A stretch of DNA of 64,000 nucleotides, from positions 310,001 to 374,000 of the forward strand of contig NZ_CP139707.1 in NCBI RefSeq assembly GCF_034377145.1, written 5' to 3'. Position 1 is the first letter of the stretch. The number at the start of each line of letters is the position of its first letter. The notes beneath the pieces were generated by a model. That model searched no databases, was not told the origin of the DNA, and saw only the letters and a program-made list of their open reading frames with translations. The position numbers and the translations under genes are program-made. The DNA comes from Sulfitobacter sp. OXR-159 (lineage in GTDB: Bacteria; Pseudomonadota; Alphaproteobacteria; Rhodobacterales; Rhodobacteraceae). This document shows positions 17,342-24,641 of the stretch, in pieces.

Positions 17342-17698
17342 TCAGGGCAGCGGGATCGTCACCAATTCCGGCGACCAGCCACTCACACTGTCGCGCGCCT
17401 GAATGCTGACCTCAGTCATCCCATCGGGGATGCGCACGCCCGACAGCGAACGGGTGAAGGGCTGCTCTTTGGTGTGCGGATGCGCCAGATTGCGCGTGCC
17501 CAAAGGCTCCCCCTCGGGGTCCAGAATGCGCCAAGCATCGGCATAGTGATCCCAACCGCTGTCGTTGTGGCGGATGGTAACGTCAAATTTCCACAGATCC
17601 CCCTGTCGATCGACCGTGACATTCAAAATGTCGGGCGGATCGGCCAAGGCCGGCATGGCAAATGCCAATAGGGAGAGAATGAGGCTGCGTTTGAACAT
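17342..17698 (-). CDS. Secreted small protein of unknown function
   Basis: A 118-residue protein with a clear signal peptide (MFKRSLILSLLAFAMPALA, cut before DPPDI). The mature part looks like a single beta-rich domain: WKFDVTIRHNDSGWDHYADAWRILDPEG, LAHPHTKEQPFTRSLSGV and EVSIQARDSVSG. The His/Trp/Asp-rich stretch could bind a metal, but this is speculation. ATG 17698 was chosen over an upstream frame that lacks a signal. It is divergent from the glycolate operon and may share its operator region. Confidence 0.72.
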   Translation of the reverse strand: MFKRSLILSLLAFAMPALADPPDILNVTVDRQGDLWKFDVTIRHNDSGWDHYADAWRILDPEGEPLGTRNLAHPHTKEQPFTRSLSGVRIPDGMTEVSIQARDSVSGWSPELVTIPLP

Positions 17699-17800
17699 GT
17701 GGCACCAATAAAACAACAAACTGAATATAGCGCATTTCGGAAGGGTTCCAAGGTAAGCACAGCGCGGCGCCGCGCAATTCACCGTGAGGCTGCAAATTAG

Positions 17801-17816
17801 TGGTGCAATTGCACCA
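17801..17816. promoter_or_regulatory. 16-bp perfect palindrome before glcD
   Basis: TGGTGCAATTGCACCA is perfectly self-complementary. It lies between the divergent small protein gene and glcD, 68 bases before the glcD start. Candidate operator for a dimeric regulator. Confidence 0.6.
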
Positions 17817-17829
17817 AGCGCGCGGCAGT

Positions 17830-17842
17830 CTGGTCAAACCGG
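17830..17842. promoter_or_regulatory. GGT-N3-ACC dyad, candidate GntR/FadR-type operator
   Basis: CTGGTCAAACCGG has the GGT-N3-ACC arrangement bound by FadR-subfamily GntR regulators. GlcC, the glycolate regulator of E. coli, belongs to that subfamily. It lies 42 bases before the glcD start. No gntR gene is in the window, so the regulator is inferred. Confidence 0.5.
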
Positions 17843-17883
17843 CGGCATAGTCTTTATGCTGCGGGGCAAGAGGAGGGACCGCG

Positions 17884-19335
17884 ATGCAGATGCCAACACC
17901 CGATTCCGGGATCATTGCGCGCAAAGCGCGAGTCGTGGCGCGGCTGCGTGCGGCGCTGCCCCGCAATGCCGTCATCGACGATGAGCATGAGACCCGCGCC
18001 TATGAATGCGACGCGCTCACAGCCTATAAATGCCCCCCTTTGGCCGTGACCCTTCCGGCCAGCACTCAAGAAGTTTCCACCGTGCTGCGGATATGTCATG
18101 AGGAGGGCGTGCCTGTCGTGCCGCGCGGATCGGGCACCTCGCTCGCCGGTGGGGCGCTGCCCACAGCCGATAGTGTTGTGCTGGGGGTGGCCCGCATGGC
18201 CGAGGTGCTTGAGGTCGACTATGACAACCGGCTCATGCGGGTGCAGACCGGGCGCACCAATCTCAGCGTGACCGGCGCGGTAGAGGAGGATGGCTTCTTC
18301 TACGCGCCAGACCCTTCCAGCCAGTTGGCCTGCGCCATCGCGGGCAATATCGCGATGAATTCAGGCGGGGCGCATTGTCTGAAATACGGGGTCACCACGA
18401 ACAACCTGCTGGGCGTCACGATGGTGATGATGGATGGCGACGTGGTTGAAATCGGTGGGGGCTATATGGATGCAGGCGGGCTGGACCTTCTGGGGCTGGT
18501 CTGCGGCTCCGAAGGTCAGCTGGGCGTGGTGACAGAGGCAACGCTGCGGATTCTGCCCAAACCCGAAGGCGCGCGGCCCGTGCTGATGGGCTTTGACGAT
18601 AACGCCGTGGCGGGGGCCTGTGTCAGCGACATCATCAAGGCCGGGGTGCTGCCGGTGGCGATCGAATTCATGGACCGCCCCTGTATCGAGGCGACGGAGG
18701 CTTTCGCCCATGCAGGCTACCCGATGTGCGAGGCGCTGCTGATCGTCGAGGTCGAAGGCTCCGACGCCGAGATCGATCACCAGCTTGCCCTGATCACCGA
18801 GATCGCCCGCCGCCACAACCCGGTGGAACTGCGCGAAAGCACCAGCGCCGAAGAAAGCGCGGCGATCTGGCTGGGGCGCAAATCGGCCTTCGGTGCGATG
18901 GGGCAGATCAACGACTACATGTGTCTGGATGGCACGATCCCGGTGAACGAGCTGCCGATGGTGCTACGGCGCATTGGCGAGATGTCGGACAGCTATGGCC
19001 TTAAAGTCGGCAACGTCTTTCACGCAGGCGACGGCAATATGCACCCGCTGATCCTGTTTGACGCCAACAAACCCGGCGATCTGGAAAAATGCGAAGCCTT
19101 CGGCGCGGATATCCTGCGGCTTTGTGTCGAGGCGGGCGGCTGTCTGACCGGGGAGCATGGCGTGGGCATCGAAAAGCGCGATCTGATGCATGTGCAATAT
19201 GCCCCGGCGGATCTTGAGGCGCAGTTGGCGGTGAAAGACGTGTTTGATCCGACGTGGCTGTTGAACCCGGCCAAGGTCTTTCCTTTGGATGTCACGGAAG
19301 GGCGGCGCGGCAGCGGCGCATCGGTGGCCGCGTGA
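17884..19335 (+). CDS. glcD: Glycolate oxidase FAD subunit
   Basis: FAD-linked subunit that oxidizes glycolate to glyoxylate, working with GlcE and GlcF. The 483-residue protein has the PCMH-type FAD-binding region (VVPRGSGTSLAGGALP, FFYAPDPSS, IAGNIAMNSGG) and the C-terminal oxidase domain with NVFHAGDGNMHPLI and CLTGEHGVGIEKRDLM. Length and motifs are standard for GlcD. A strong GAGGAGGGA precedes ATG 17884. It is the first gene of the glcD-glcE-membrane protein-glcF operon and overlaps glcE by four bases. Glycolate use fits a marine heterotroph living on phytoplankton exudates. Confidence 0.94.
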   Translation: MQMPTPDSGIIARKARVVARLRAALPRNAVIDDEHETRAYECDALTAYKCPPLAVTLPASTQEVSTVLRICHEEGVPVVPRGSGTSLAGGALPTADSVVLGVARMAEVLEVDYDNRLMRVQTGRTNLSVTGAVEEDGFFYAPDPSSQLACAIAGNIAMNSGGAHCLKYGVTTNNLLGVTMVMMDGDVVEIGGGYMDAGGLDLLGLVCGSEGQLGVVTEATLRILPKPEGARPVLMGFDDNAVAGACVSDIIKAGVLPVAIEFMDRPCIEATEAFAHAGYPMCEALLIVEVEGSDAEIDHQLALITEIARRHNPVELRESTSAEESAAIWLGRKSAFGAMGQINDYMCLDGTIPVNELPMVLRRIGEMSDSYGLKVGNVFHAGDGNMHPLILFDANKPGDLEKCEAFGADILRLCVEAGGCLTGEHGVGIEKRDLMHVQYAPADLEAQLAVKDVFDPTWLLNPAKVFPLDVTEGRRGSGASVAA

Positions 19336-20450
19336 CGATAACGACTGAAGCAGAAGTGGTCGAGGCGATCCGATCCGCGCAGGCGCCCTTGTCCCTGCGG
19401 GGTGGCAATACGCGCGGCATGGCTGGGCCGGGGGCGGACCTGTCGCTTGCCGGATTGCGGGGCATCAGCCTCTATGAGCCGGGCGCGCTGACGCTGGTGG
19501 CGCAGGCGGGGACGCCAGTCTCCGAGATTGAGACGACATTGGCCGCCGAAGGGCAGCGGCTGGCCTTTGAACCGATGGACCACCGCGCGCTTATGGGCTG
19601 CAGTGGCACGCCGACCATCGGCGGGGTTTTTGCGGCGAACGTTAGCGGCCCGCGGCGGCTTGCCATCGGCGCGGCGCGGGATTTCCTTCTGGGCGTGCGC
19701 TTTGTCGATGGGCAGGGGAACGTTATCAAAAACGGGGGCCGGGTGATGAAGAACGTCACCGGCTATGATCTGGTCAAGTTGATGGCCGGGTCGCGCGGAA
19801 CCTTGGGGGCCGTGACCGAGGTGTCGCTAAAGGTGCTGCCCACCCCGGAAACCAGCGCAACGCTCGTGCTTTCGGGGCTGGACGACGCCGCTGCCATCGC
19901 CGCCATGGCGCTGGCCATGCGCAGCCCCTTTGAAGTTGCCGGCGCGGCACATGATCAGGCGCAGGGGCTGTCATTTCTGCGGTTGGAGGGGTTTGAGACC
20001 TCGGTCTCCTACCGGACGGGGCGGCTGAAGGATTTGCTGGCCGCAACGGGGGCCGAGCTTGAGGTGCTGGACGCAGAGCCCTCCGCGACCCTCTGGCGCG
20101 ATTTGCGCGATGTTGCGGCCTTTCATGGGGCGGCGGGGGATGTCTGGCGGGTGCACTGCCGCCCGACCGAGGCCCCCGCGCTGGCGGCAAAAGCCGGGGC
20201 CGAGGCACATCTTTATGACTGGGCCGGGGGGCTGATCTGGCTGCGCATGGCGCCCGGCACCGACCTGCGCGCGCGGTTGGGGCGGTATGACGGTCACGCG
20301 ACCCTATTGCGGGCCGAAAGCGCGGCGCAGACTCTGCTGCCCCGGCAGGAACCCGAAGCGCCGGGCGTGGCGCGGTTGACGGCGGGGCTGAGGGCCAAGT
20401 TCGACCCGCGAGGCATCTTCAACGCCGAAGCCTTGGCGCTGACCCCATGA
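19332..20450 (+). CDS. glcE: Glycolate oxidase FAD-binding subunit
   Basis: Second flavin-domain subunit of glycolate oxidase. The 372-residue protein contains a shortened PCMH FAD-binding region (LSLRGGNTRGMAGPG, SGTPTIGGVFAANVSGPRR, GGRVMKNVTGYDLVKLMAGSRG). It ends with LTAGLRAKFDPRGIFN, the usual GlcE C-terminus. The start is GTG 19332, overlapping the glcD stop as GTGA. An earlier in-frame ATG would lie well inside glcD and adds unrelated residues. The next gene again overlaps by four bases. Confidence 0.93.
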   Translation: MTITTEAEVVEAIRSAQAPLSLRGGNTRGMAGPGADLSLAGLRGISLYEPGALTLVAQAGTPVSEIETTLAAEGQRLAFEPMDHRALMGCSGTPTIGGVFAANVSGPRRLAIGAARDFLLGVRFVDGQGNVIKNGGRVMKNVTGYDLVKLMAGSRGTLGAVTEVSLKVLPTPETSATLVLSGLDDAAAIAAMALAMRSPFEVAGAAHDQAQGLSFLRLEGFETSVSYRTGRLKDLLAATGAELEVLDAEPSATLWRDLRDVAAFHGAAGDVWRVHCRPTEAPALAAKAGAEAHLYDWAGGLIWLRMAPGTDLRARLGRYDGHATLLRAESAAQTLLPRQEPEAPGVARLTAGLRAKFDPRGIFNAEALALTP

Positions 20451-20815
20451 CATTGGTGCTGGTCTTTCTCATCGTTTTTCTGATCGGCCCGTTTCTGTTC
20501 AAGGCGTTGATCGCCGTGCCGCCTTCCCTGCGGGCCGTCCGCACCTTGGGGGCGATGGTCTTGGCCGCCTTTTTATTCGCCACCGGCCTGCGCTATGGAC
20601 TGCTGCGCTATTGGAGCGACAGCCCGTGGTTGCTGGGGGTCATCGCCCTCACCCTCTGGGCCGCTTGGATCGGGGTGATCGCGCTGGTGGTCCAAGCACT
20701 GCGCCGCGCCGATCCGCGCCCCGCCATGCGCCGGTGGAGCGGGGTTTTGGGGGCCGTAGGCACGACGGTTCCTTGGTTCGGCCTTGTCCTCGCCAATCTG
20801 ATGCGCAGCACATAG
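20447..20815 (+). CDS. Small membrane protein inside the glc operon
   Basis: A 122-residue protein with three or four hydrophobic segments (about residues 2-20, 33-50, 60-85 and 100-118) and no recognised domain. It overlaps glcE as ATGA and ends 13 bases before glcF, so it is certainly part of this transcript. GlcDEF itself has no membrane anchor, and electrons must reach the quinone pool. An anchoring or quinone-side role is therefore plausible, but this is inference from position only. Confidence 0.75.
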   Translation: MTLVLVFLIVFLIGPFLFKALIAVPPSLRAVRTLGAMVLAAFLFATGLRYGLLRYWSDSPWLLGVIALTLWAAWIGVIALVVQALRRADPRPAMRRWSGVLGAVGTTVPWFGLVLANLMRST

Positions 20816-20828
20816 TAACGGAGCATCC

Positions 20829-22157
20829 ATGCAAACCACCTTTACCCCCGAGCAATTGCAGGATCCTGACACGCAGCGCAGCAACGACATTCTGCGCGCC
20901 TGTGTGCACTGCGGTTTTTGCACGGCGACTTGCCCGACCTATCAGGTCTTGGGCGATGAGTTGGACAGCCCGCGCGGACGTATCTACCTGATTAAGGACA
21001 TGCTGGAGAATGACCGCGACCCGGACCCAAAGACGGTGCTGCACATCGACCGCTGCCTCTCTTGCCTTGCCTGTATGACGACCTGCCCCTCGGGCGTGCA
21101 TTACATGCATCTGGTCGACCACGCGCGCAGCTACATCGAAGAGCGGTACAAGCGGCCCCTAGGCGAACGCGCGCTGCGCTGGATGCTGGCGCGGATCCTG
21201 CCCTATCCGACACGCTTTCGAGTGGCGCTTTTAGGGGCCAAGATCGGGCGGCCCTTCGCGCGGCTGATGCCCGACGCCCGGCTGCGCGCCATGCTTGAAA
21301 TGGCACCAAAAACGATCCCTCCGGTCAGCCGCAATGACGATCCGCAAAGCTTCCAGGCTCAGGGCAAACCGCTGCGGCGGGTGGCCCTGATGACCGGCTG
21401 CGCCCAAAAGGCGCTGAACACCGATATCAATGACGCCACGATCCGGTTGCTGACCCGTGCGGGTTGCGAGGTGGTGGTGGCCGAAGGCGCGGGCTGTTGC
21501 GGCGCGCTGACCCATCACATGGGCAAGACCGATGAAAGCCACGCCCATGCGGCGCGTAATATCCGCGCGTGGTGTGCTGAGATGGATGGCGGGGGGCTGG
21601 ATGCCATCGTGATCAACACCTCGGGCTGCGGCACCGCGGTCAAGGATTACGGCCATATGTTCCGCAATGACCCACTGGCAGAGGATGCCGCGCGGGTCTC
21701 GGCCTTGGCAAAGGATGTGACGGAGCTGCTCGCGGAGTTGGACCTGCCCTTTGTCGAACCGGCAGAGCCGGGCATGGTCGTCGCCTATCACGCGGCTTGT
21801 TCTCTGCAGCATGGGCAGCAGATCAAGACCACGCCGAAAACGCTGCTGAAACAGGCCGGCTTCACGGTGGTAGAGCCTGCCGATAGCCACCTCTGCTGTG
21901 GCTCGGCAGGGACGTATAACCTCATGCAGCCAGAGATTTCGGCCAAGCTGAAAGAGCGCAAGATCAAGACGCTAGAGGCGAAATCGCCGGATGTCATCGC
22001 AGCGGGCAATATCGGGTGTATGATGCAGATCGGGTCGGGCACCGGGGTGCCTGTGGTGCATAGTGTCGAACTGCTGGATTGGGCCTGTGGCGGGCCGAGA
22101 CCGCCCGCGCTTGACTGTGACCCCGATGCGCCCGCGCAGGTGCCGCGTTTGCGTTAA
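20829..22157 (+). CDS. glcF: Glycolate oxidase iron-sulfur subunit
   Basis: Electron-transfer subunit of glycolate oxidase. The 442-residue protein has two 4Fe-4S ferredoxin motifs, CVHCGFCTATCPTY (about residues 26-39) and CLSCLACMTTCPSG (about 78-91). Two CCG domains follow, seen in GAGCCGALTHHMG...NTSGCGTAVKDYG and HAACSLQHGQQ...HLCCGSAGTYN, as in heterodisulfide-reductase-type proteins. Length and order are typical of GlcF. It ends the operon. The protease gene begins 50 bases later and may be read through. Confidence 0.95.
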   Translation: MQTTFTPEQLQDPDTQRSNDILRACVHCGFCTATCPTYQVLGDELDSPRGRIYLIKDMLENDRDPDPKTVLHIDRCLSCLACMTTCPSGVHYMHLVDHARSYIEERYKRPLGERALRWMLARILPYPTRFRVALLGAKIGRPFARLMPDARLRAMLEMAPKTIPPVSRNDDPQSFQAQGKPLRRVALMTGCAQKALNTDINDATIRLLTRAGCEVVVAEGAGCCGALTHHMGKTDESHAHAARNIRAWCAEMDGGGLDAIVINTSGCGTAVKDYGHMFRNDPLAEDAARVSALAKDVTELLAELDLPFVEPAEPGMVVAYHAACSLQHGQQIKTTPKTLLKQAGFTVVEPADSHLCCGSAGTYNLMQPEISAKLKERKIKTLEAKSPDVIAAGNIGCMMQIGSGTGVPVVHSVELLDWACGGPRPPALDCDPDAPAQVPRLR

Positions 22158-22206
22158 GCCTGCGCCGTACTTTCGCCGCAACTCCCCTATATCCGCCAAG
22201 GTGAAC

Positions 22207-23037
22207 ATGGTTTTGAGGTGCATTTTGCGACAATTGTTGGCGGCTATTCTCGGCGTATTTACCTTCGCCACGGCGGCGCTGGCCCAAGACAGTGCGCTCA
22301 AGGCGCTCGACAACGGTGTGGACGCCGCTGCTTGGGAGGCCGTGGGCCGTCTCGACATCGGCGGCACCGGGTTTTGCACCGGCACGTTGATCGCTCCGCG
22401 TCTGGTGCTGACCGCCGCGCATTGCCTGTTTGACCGCGAAACCAAGGCCCGGATCGACCATGGCGAAGTGCAGTTCCTCGCCGGTTGGCGCAATGGCCGC
22501 GCCGGGGCCTACCGCGATATCCGCCGCGCCGTGGTGCACCCCGACTACGTTTATGACGGAGAGGTATCCTCGGGCCGGGTGCGCAACGATCTGGCGCTCT
22601 TGGAACTCTCCCGCCCCATCCGCAACACGACGATCCGGCCCTTTGGCACCGCCGCGCGCCCCCGTCCCGGCGACAGCGTGGGCGTGGTCAGCTATGCCCG
22701 CGACCGGGCTGAGGCGCCATCCCTGCAAGAGGTTTGTAAGGTTTTGGCGCAGCAAGAAGGGGTTCTTGTCACCTCCTGTTCAGTCGATTTCGGCTCCAGC
22801 GGCGCGCCGATCTTTAGCATTGTCGCGGGCGAGGCGCATATCGTTTCAGTCGTCTCGGCCAAGGCCGAGGTCGAAGGCGCGCAGGTCTCGCTCGGCACCG
22901 CTCTGGGGGCGCCCTTGGCGTTGCTGCAAGCGGAGCTGGTGGCGGGCAAAGGTGTGTTTCTGGATTCCAACCCCGCTGGCAAGCGCATCCGGGTCGGCGA
23001 AGAGCGCGAGACCGGGGCGAAATTTATCCGACCCTAA
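22207..23037 (+). CDS. Secreted trypsin-fold serine protease
   Basis: A 276-residue exported protease with a signal peptide ending in ATAALAQDS. The catalytic triad is visible: His in VLTAAHCLF, Asp in RNDLALLELS, and Ser in FGSSGAPIF. The Ser motif is GSSGAP rather than the GDSGGP of trypsin. That is closer to the V8/glutamyl-endopeptidase group, so specificity may be for acidic or small residues. Two Cys flank the active site (KVLAQQ...TSCSVDFG). ATG 22207 has AAGG upstream. An in-frame GTG two codons earlier is a weaker choice. Its target is unknown. Confidence 0.88.
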   Translation: MVLRCILRQLLAAILGVFTFATAALAQDSALKALDNGVDAAAWEAVGRLDIGGTGFCTGTLIAPRLVLTAAHCLFDRETKARIDHGEVQFLAGWRNGRAGAYRDIRRAVVHPDYVYDGEVSSGRVRNDLALLELSRPIRNTTIRPFGTAARPRPGDSVGVVSYARDRAEAPSLQEVCKVLAQQEGVLVTSCSVDFGSSGAPIFSIVAGEAHIVSVVSAKAEVEGAQVSLGTALGAPLALLQAELVAGKGVFLDSNPAGKRIRVGEERETGAKFIRP

Positions 23038-23053
23038 ATCTGCGACCCCAAGT

Positions 23054-23143
23054 CTTGAAAGCGCGCAAAACCCTTCCCACATGAGCTTTGCCGAGGTGCC
23101 TCTATAGGGCTTCGGCGCTTGAAAAAACCGGGTCTGTCCAATG
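23054..23143 (+). promoter_or_regulatory. Two tandem heat-shock (RpoH-like) promoter candidates
   Basis: CTTGAAA occurs at 23054-23060, with CCCACAT 16 bases further on, and again at 23118-23124, with CCAATG 13 bases further on. Both resemble the sigma-32 pattern CTTGAAA-N13-17-CCCCAT. They lie 135 and 71 bases before hsp20. Confidence 0.5.
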
Positions 23144-23188
23144 GTGGAAGGCCCGATATGTCAATCGCTCACTGATGAGGATGAACAC

Positions 23189-23659
23189 ATGCGTAGCTTT
23201 GATTTCGCACCCCTTTACCGCTCCAGCGTTGGTTTTGACCAGATCGCCAATATGATGGACCGGGTTCTGACAAACGATGGGGCCACCCCCAGCTATCCCC
23301 CCTACAATATCGAAAAGCTCGACAACGATGCCTACCGCATCTCGATCGCCGTGGCTGGTTTCTCCGACAGCGACCTGAGCGTCGAAGTCCGTGAGAAGGC
23401 GCTGATCGTTTCGGCCCGCAAGGCTGATGAGGATGAGGCCAAGTCCTACCTGCACCGTGGCATCGCCACCCGCGCCTTTGAGCGCCGCTTCCATTTGGCG
23501 GACCACGTTCAGGTGATCGGCGCGGCCCATGCCAATGGCATGCTGCATATCGAGCTTGAGCGTCAGGTGCCTGAGGCCCTGAAGCCGCGCCAGATCGCCA
23601 TCTCTTCCGAGGTGAAGGCGATCGACAAGGACGTGGTTGACGCCAAGTCCGTGAACTAA
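23189..23659 (+). CDS. Small heat-shock protein (Hsp20/IbpA family)
   Basis: ATP-independent chaperone that holds unfolding proteins. The 156-residue protein starts with MRSFDFAPLYRSSVGFDQ, the IbpA-type N-terminus. It has an alpha-crystallin domain (about residues 40-130) with YRISIAVAGFSDSDLSVEV, YLHRGIATRAFERRF and ANGMLHIELERQVP. The C-terminal IxI-type anchor is seen as RQIAIS. I chose ATG 23189, because the frame upstream of it is in the untranslated leader. Two heat-shock-like promoters lie upstream and a strong terminator follows, so it is a single-gene unit. Confidence 0.95.
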   Translation: MRSFDFAPLYRSSVGFDQIANMMDRVLTNDGATPSYPPYNIEKLDNDAYRISIAVAGFSDSDLSVEVREKALIVSARKADEDEAKSYLHRGIATRAFERRFHLADHVQVIGAAHANGMLHIELERQVPEALKPRQIAISSEVKAIDKDVVDAKSVN

Positions 23660-23684
23660 GCCCGGTTCCATTCCGAGCTTTGTG

Positions 23685-23713
23685 AAGGCCCGCTATCCAG
23701 CGGGCCTTTTTTT
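23685..23713 (+). terminator. Rho-independent terminator of hsp20
   Basis: Perfect 10-bp stem AAGGCCCGCT / AGCGGGCCTT with loop ATCC, followed by a run of T. It is 25 bases after the hsp20 stop. Confidence 0.92.
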
Positions 23714-23906
23714 GTTGGCAACGGCGCTTGAGGGGGCCCCTTCGTGGGAGAATATCTGCCGAAGGTGGGGCGCGAAAACGGCGGCTTTCTGCTGCGCAGC
23801 GGGGCGGGGGAAACCATGCGAAAGCTGTCGGGTTGAGTGGGGGACCGGGCAGGCGTGCTCGGGCAACAGCGTGCAGAGTACCGCACGCGCAATGAAAGGA
23901 AGAACC

Positions 23907-24461
23907 ATGACTAACTATGCAAATTCCCTACGCAAGCTGACCCTGACCACGGCTGTCACGGCGCTTATGGCCGCCCCGATTGCTGCACAGGCTCAGACCG
24001 CCGATGTCGGCGTTGGCGCTGATGTGAATGCCGAAGCAAACGCCGGTGTAGGCGCCGATATGGCCGACACTGCGACCGGTGCTGGTGTCGCGGCGGGCGC
24101 CGATAGCGCCATTTCCGCCGACACCGATCTGAACGTCGAAGACCGGGTCGCTGAGACCATGCCGGGCGAGAGCGACACGGATGTCGATATCGCGCTGGAT
24201 GGCAGCACCGTGGCCGTCGCGTCGGACGACACTGTCATTGGCACGATTTCCAATGCGGAACCACAGGCCGATGGCTCTGTGCGCTATTCCATCGATCTGG
24301 CCAATGATTTCGCTGCCGATAGCGACCGCGCAGTCGTGCAGATCGACCAAGATGTTGACGCCGAAGGCCAACTTGTCATCGGCATGACAGGCGAAGAATT
24401 CGCCGCAGCCCTGACCCAGCAAGTGAATGCGGGCAGCGCGGCGCAGACCCGGACCAACTAA
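23907..24461 (+). CDS. Secreted acidic Ala/Asp/Val-rich protein of unknown function
   Basis: A 184-residue exported protein. A signal peptide (LTTAVTALMAAPIAAQAQ) is followed by a low-complexity region about 70 residues long. That region repeats GVGADVN/AEANAGVGAD-like units with almost no basic residues. A more ordinary domain follows, with SDDTVIGTISNAEPQADGS, VRYSIDLANDFAADSDRAVVQID and GQLVIGMTGEEFAAAL. The second half resembles PRC-barrel-like modules found in other alphaproteobacterial exported proteins, which is a tentative reading. ATG 23907 with AAGGAAG was chosen. Longer frames upstream lack a signal. It may coat the surface or bind cations. Confidence 0.7.
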   Translation: MTNYANSLRKLTLTTAVTALMAAPIAAQAQTADVGVGADVNAEANAGVGADMADTATGAGVAAGADSAISADTDLNVEDRVAETMPGESDTDVDIALDGSTVAVASDDTVIGTISNAEPQADGSVRYSIDLANDFAADSDRAVVQIDQDVDAEGQLVIGMTGEEFAAALTQQVNAGSAAQTRTN

Positions 24462-24501
24462 GACGGGTCACTCCCAGGGCGTTTCTCTCCCCCGCCCGGA
24501 G

Positions 24502-24533
24502 GTCGGCAGCACGAAAGTGCTGTCGGCTTTTTT
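24502..24533 (+). terminator. Rho-independent terminator with GAAA tetraloop
   Basis: Stem GTCGGCAGCAC / GTGCTGTCGGC (two G-U pairs) closing a GAAA loop, followed by TTTTTT. It ends the secreted acidic protein transcript. Confidence 0.92.
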
Positions 24534-24585
24534 ATGTGCCGGGGGTCGGGGCCGTTACCTCACACCCGACTTGCACCGTGAAGAA

Positions 24586-24615
24586 AGGGCCGCGCGGGGC
24601 GATCCCGGCGGCCCT
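24586..24615 (-). terminator. Terminator after gabD
   Basis: Stem AGGGCCGC / GCGGCCCT. On the minus strand it is followed by TTTCTTC, about 27 bases after the gabD stop. Confidence 0.7.
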
Positions 24616-24641
24616 AAATCGTTTCAGCTGGTCTTTAAGTT

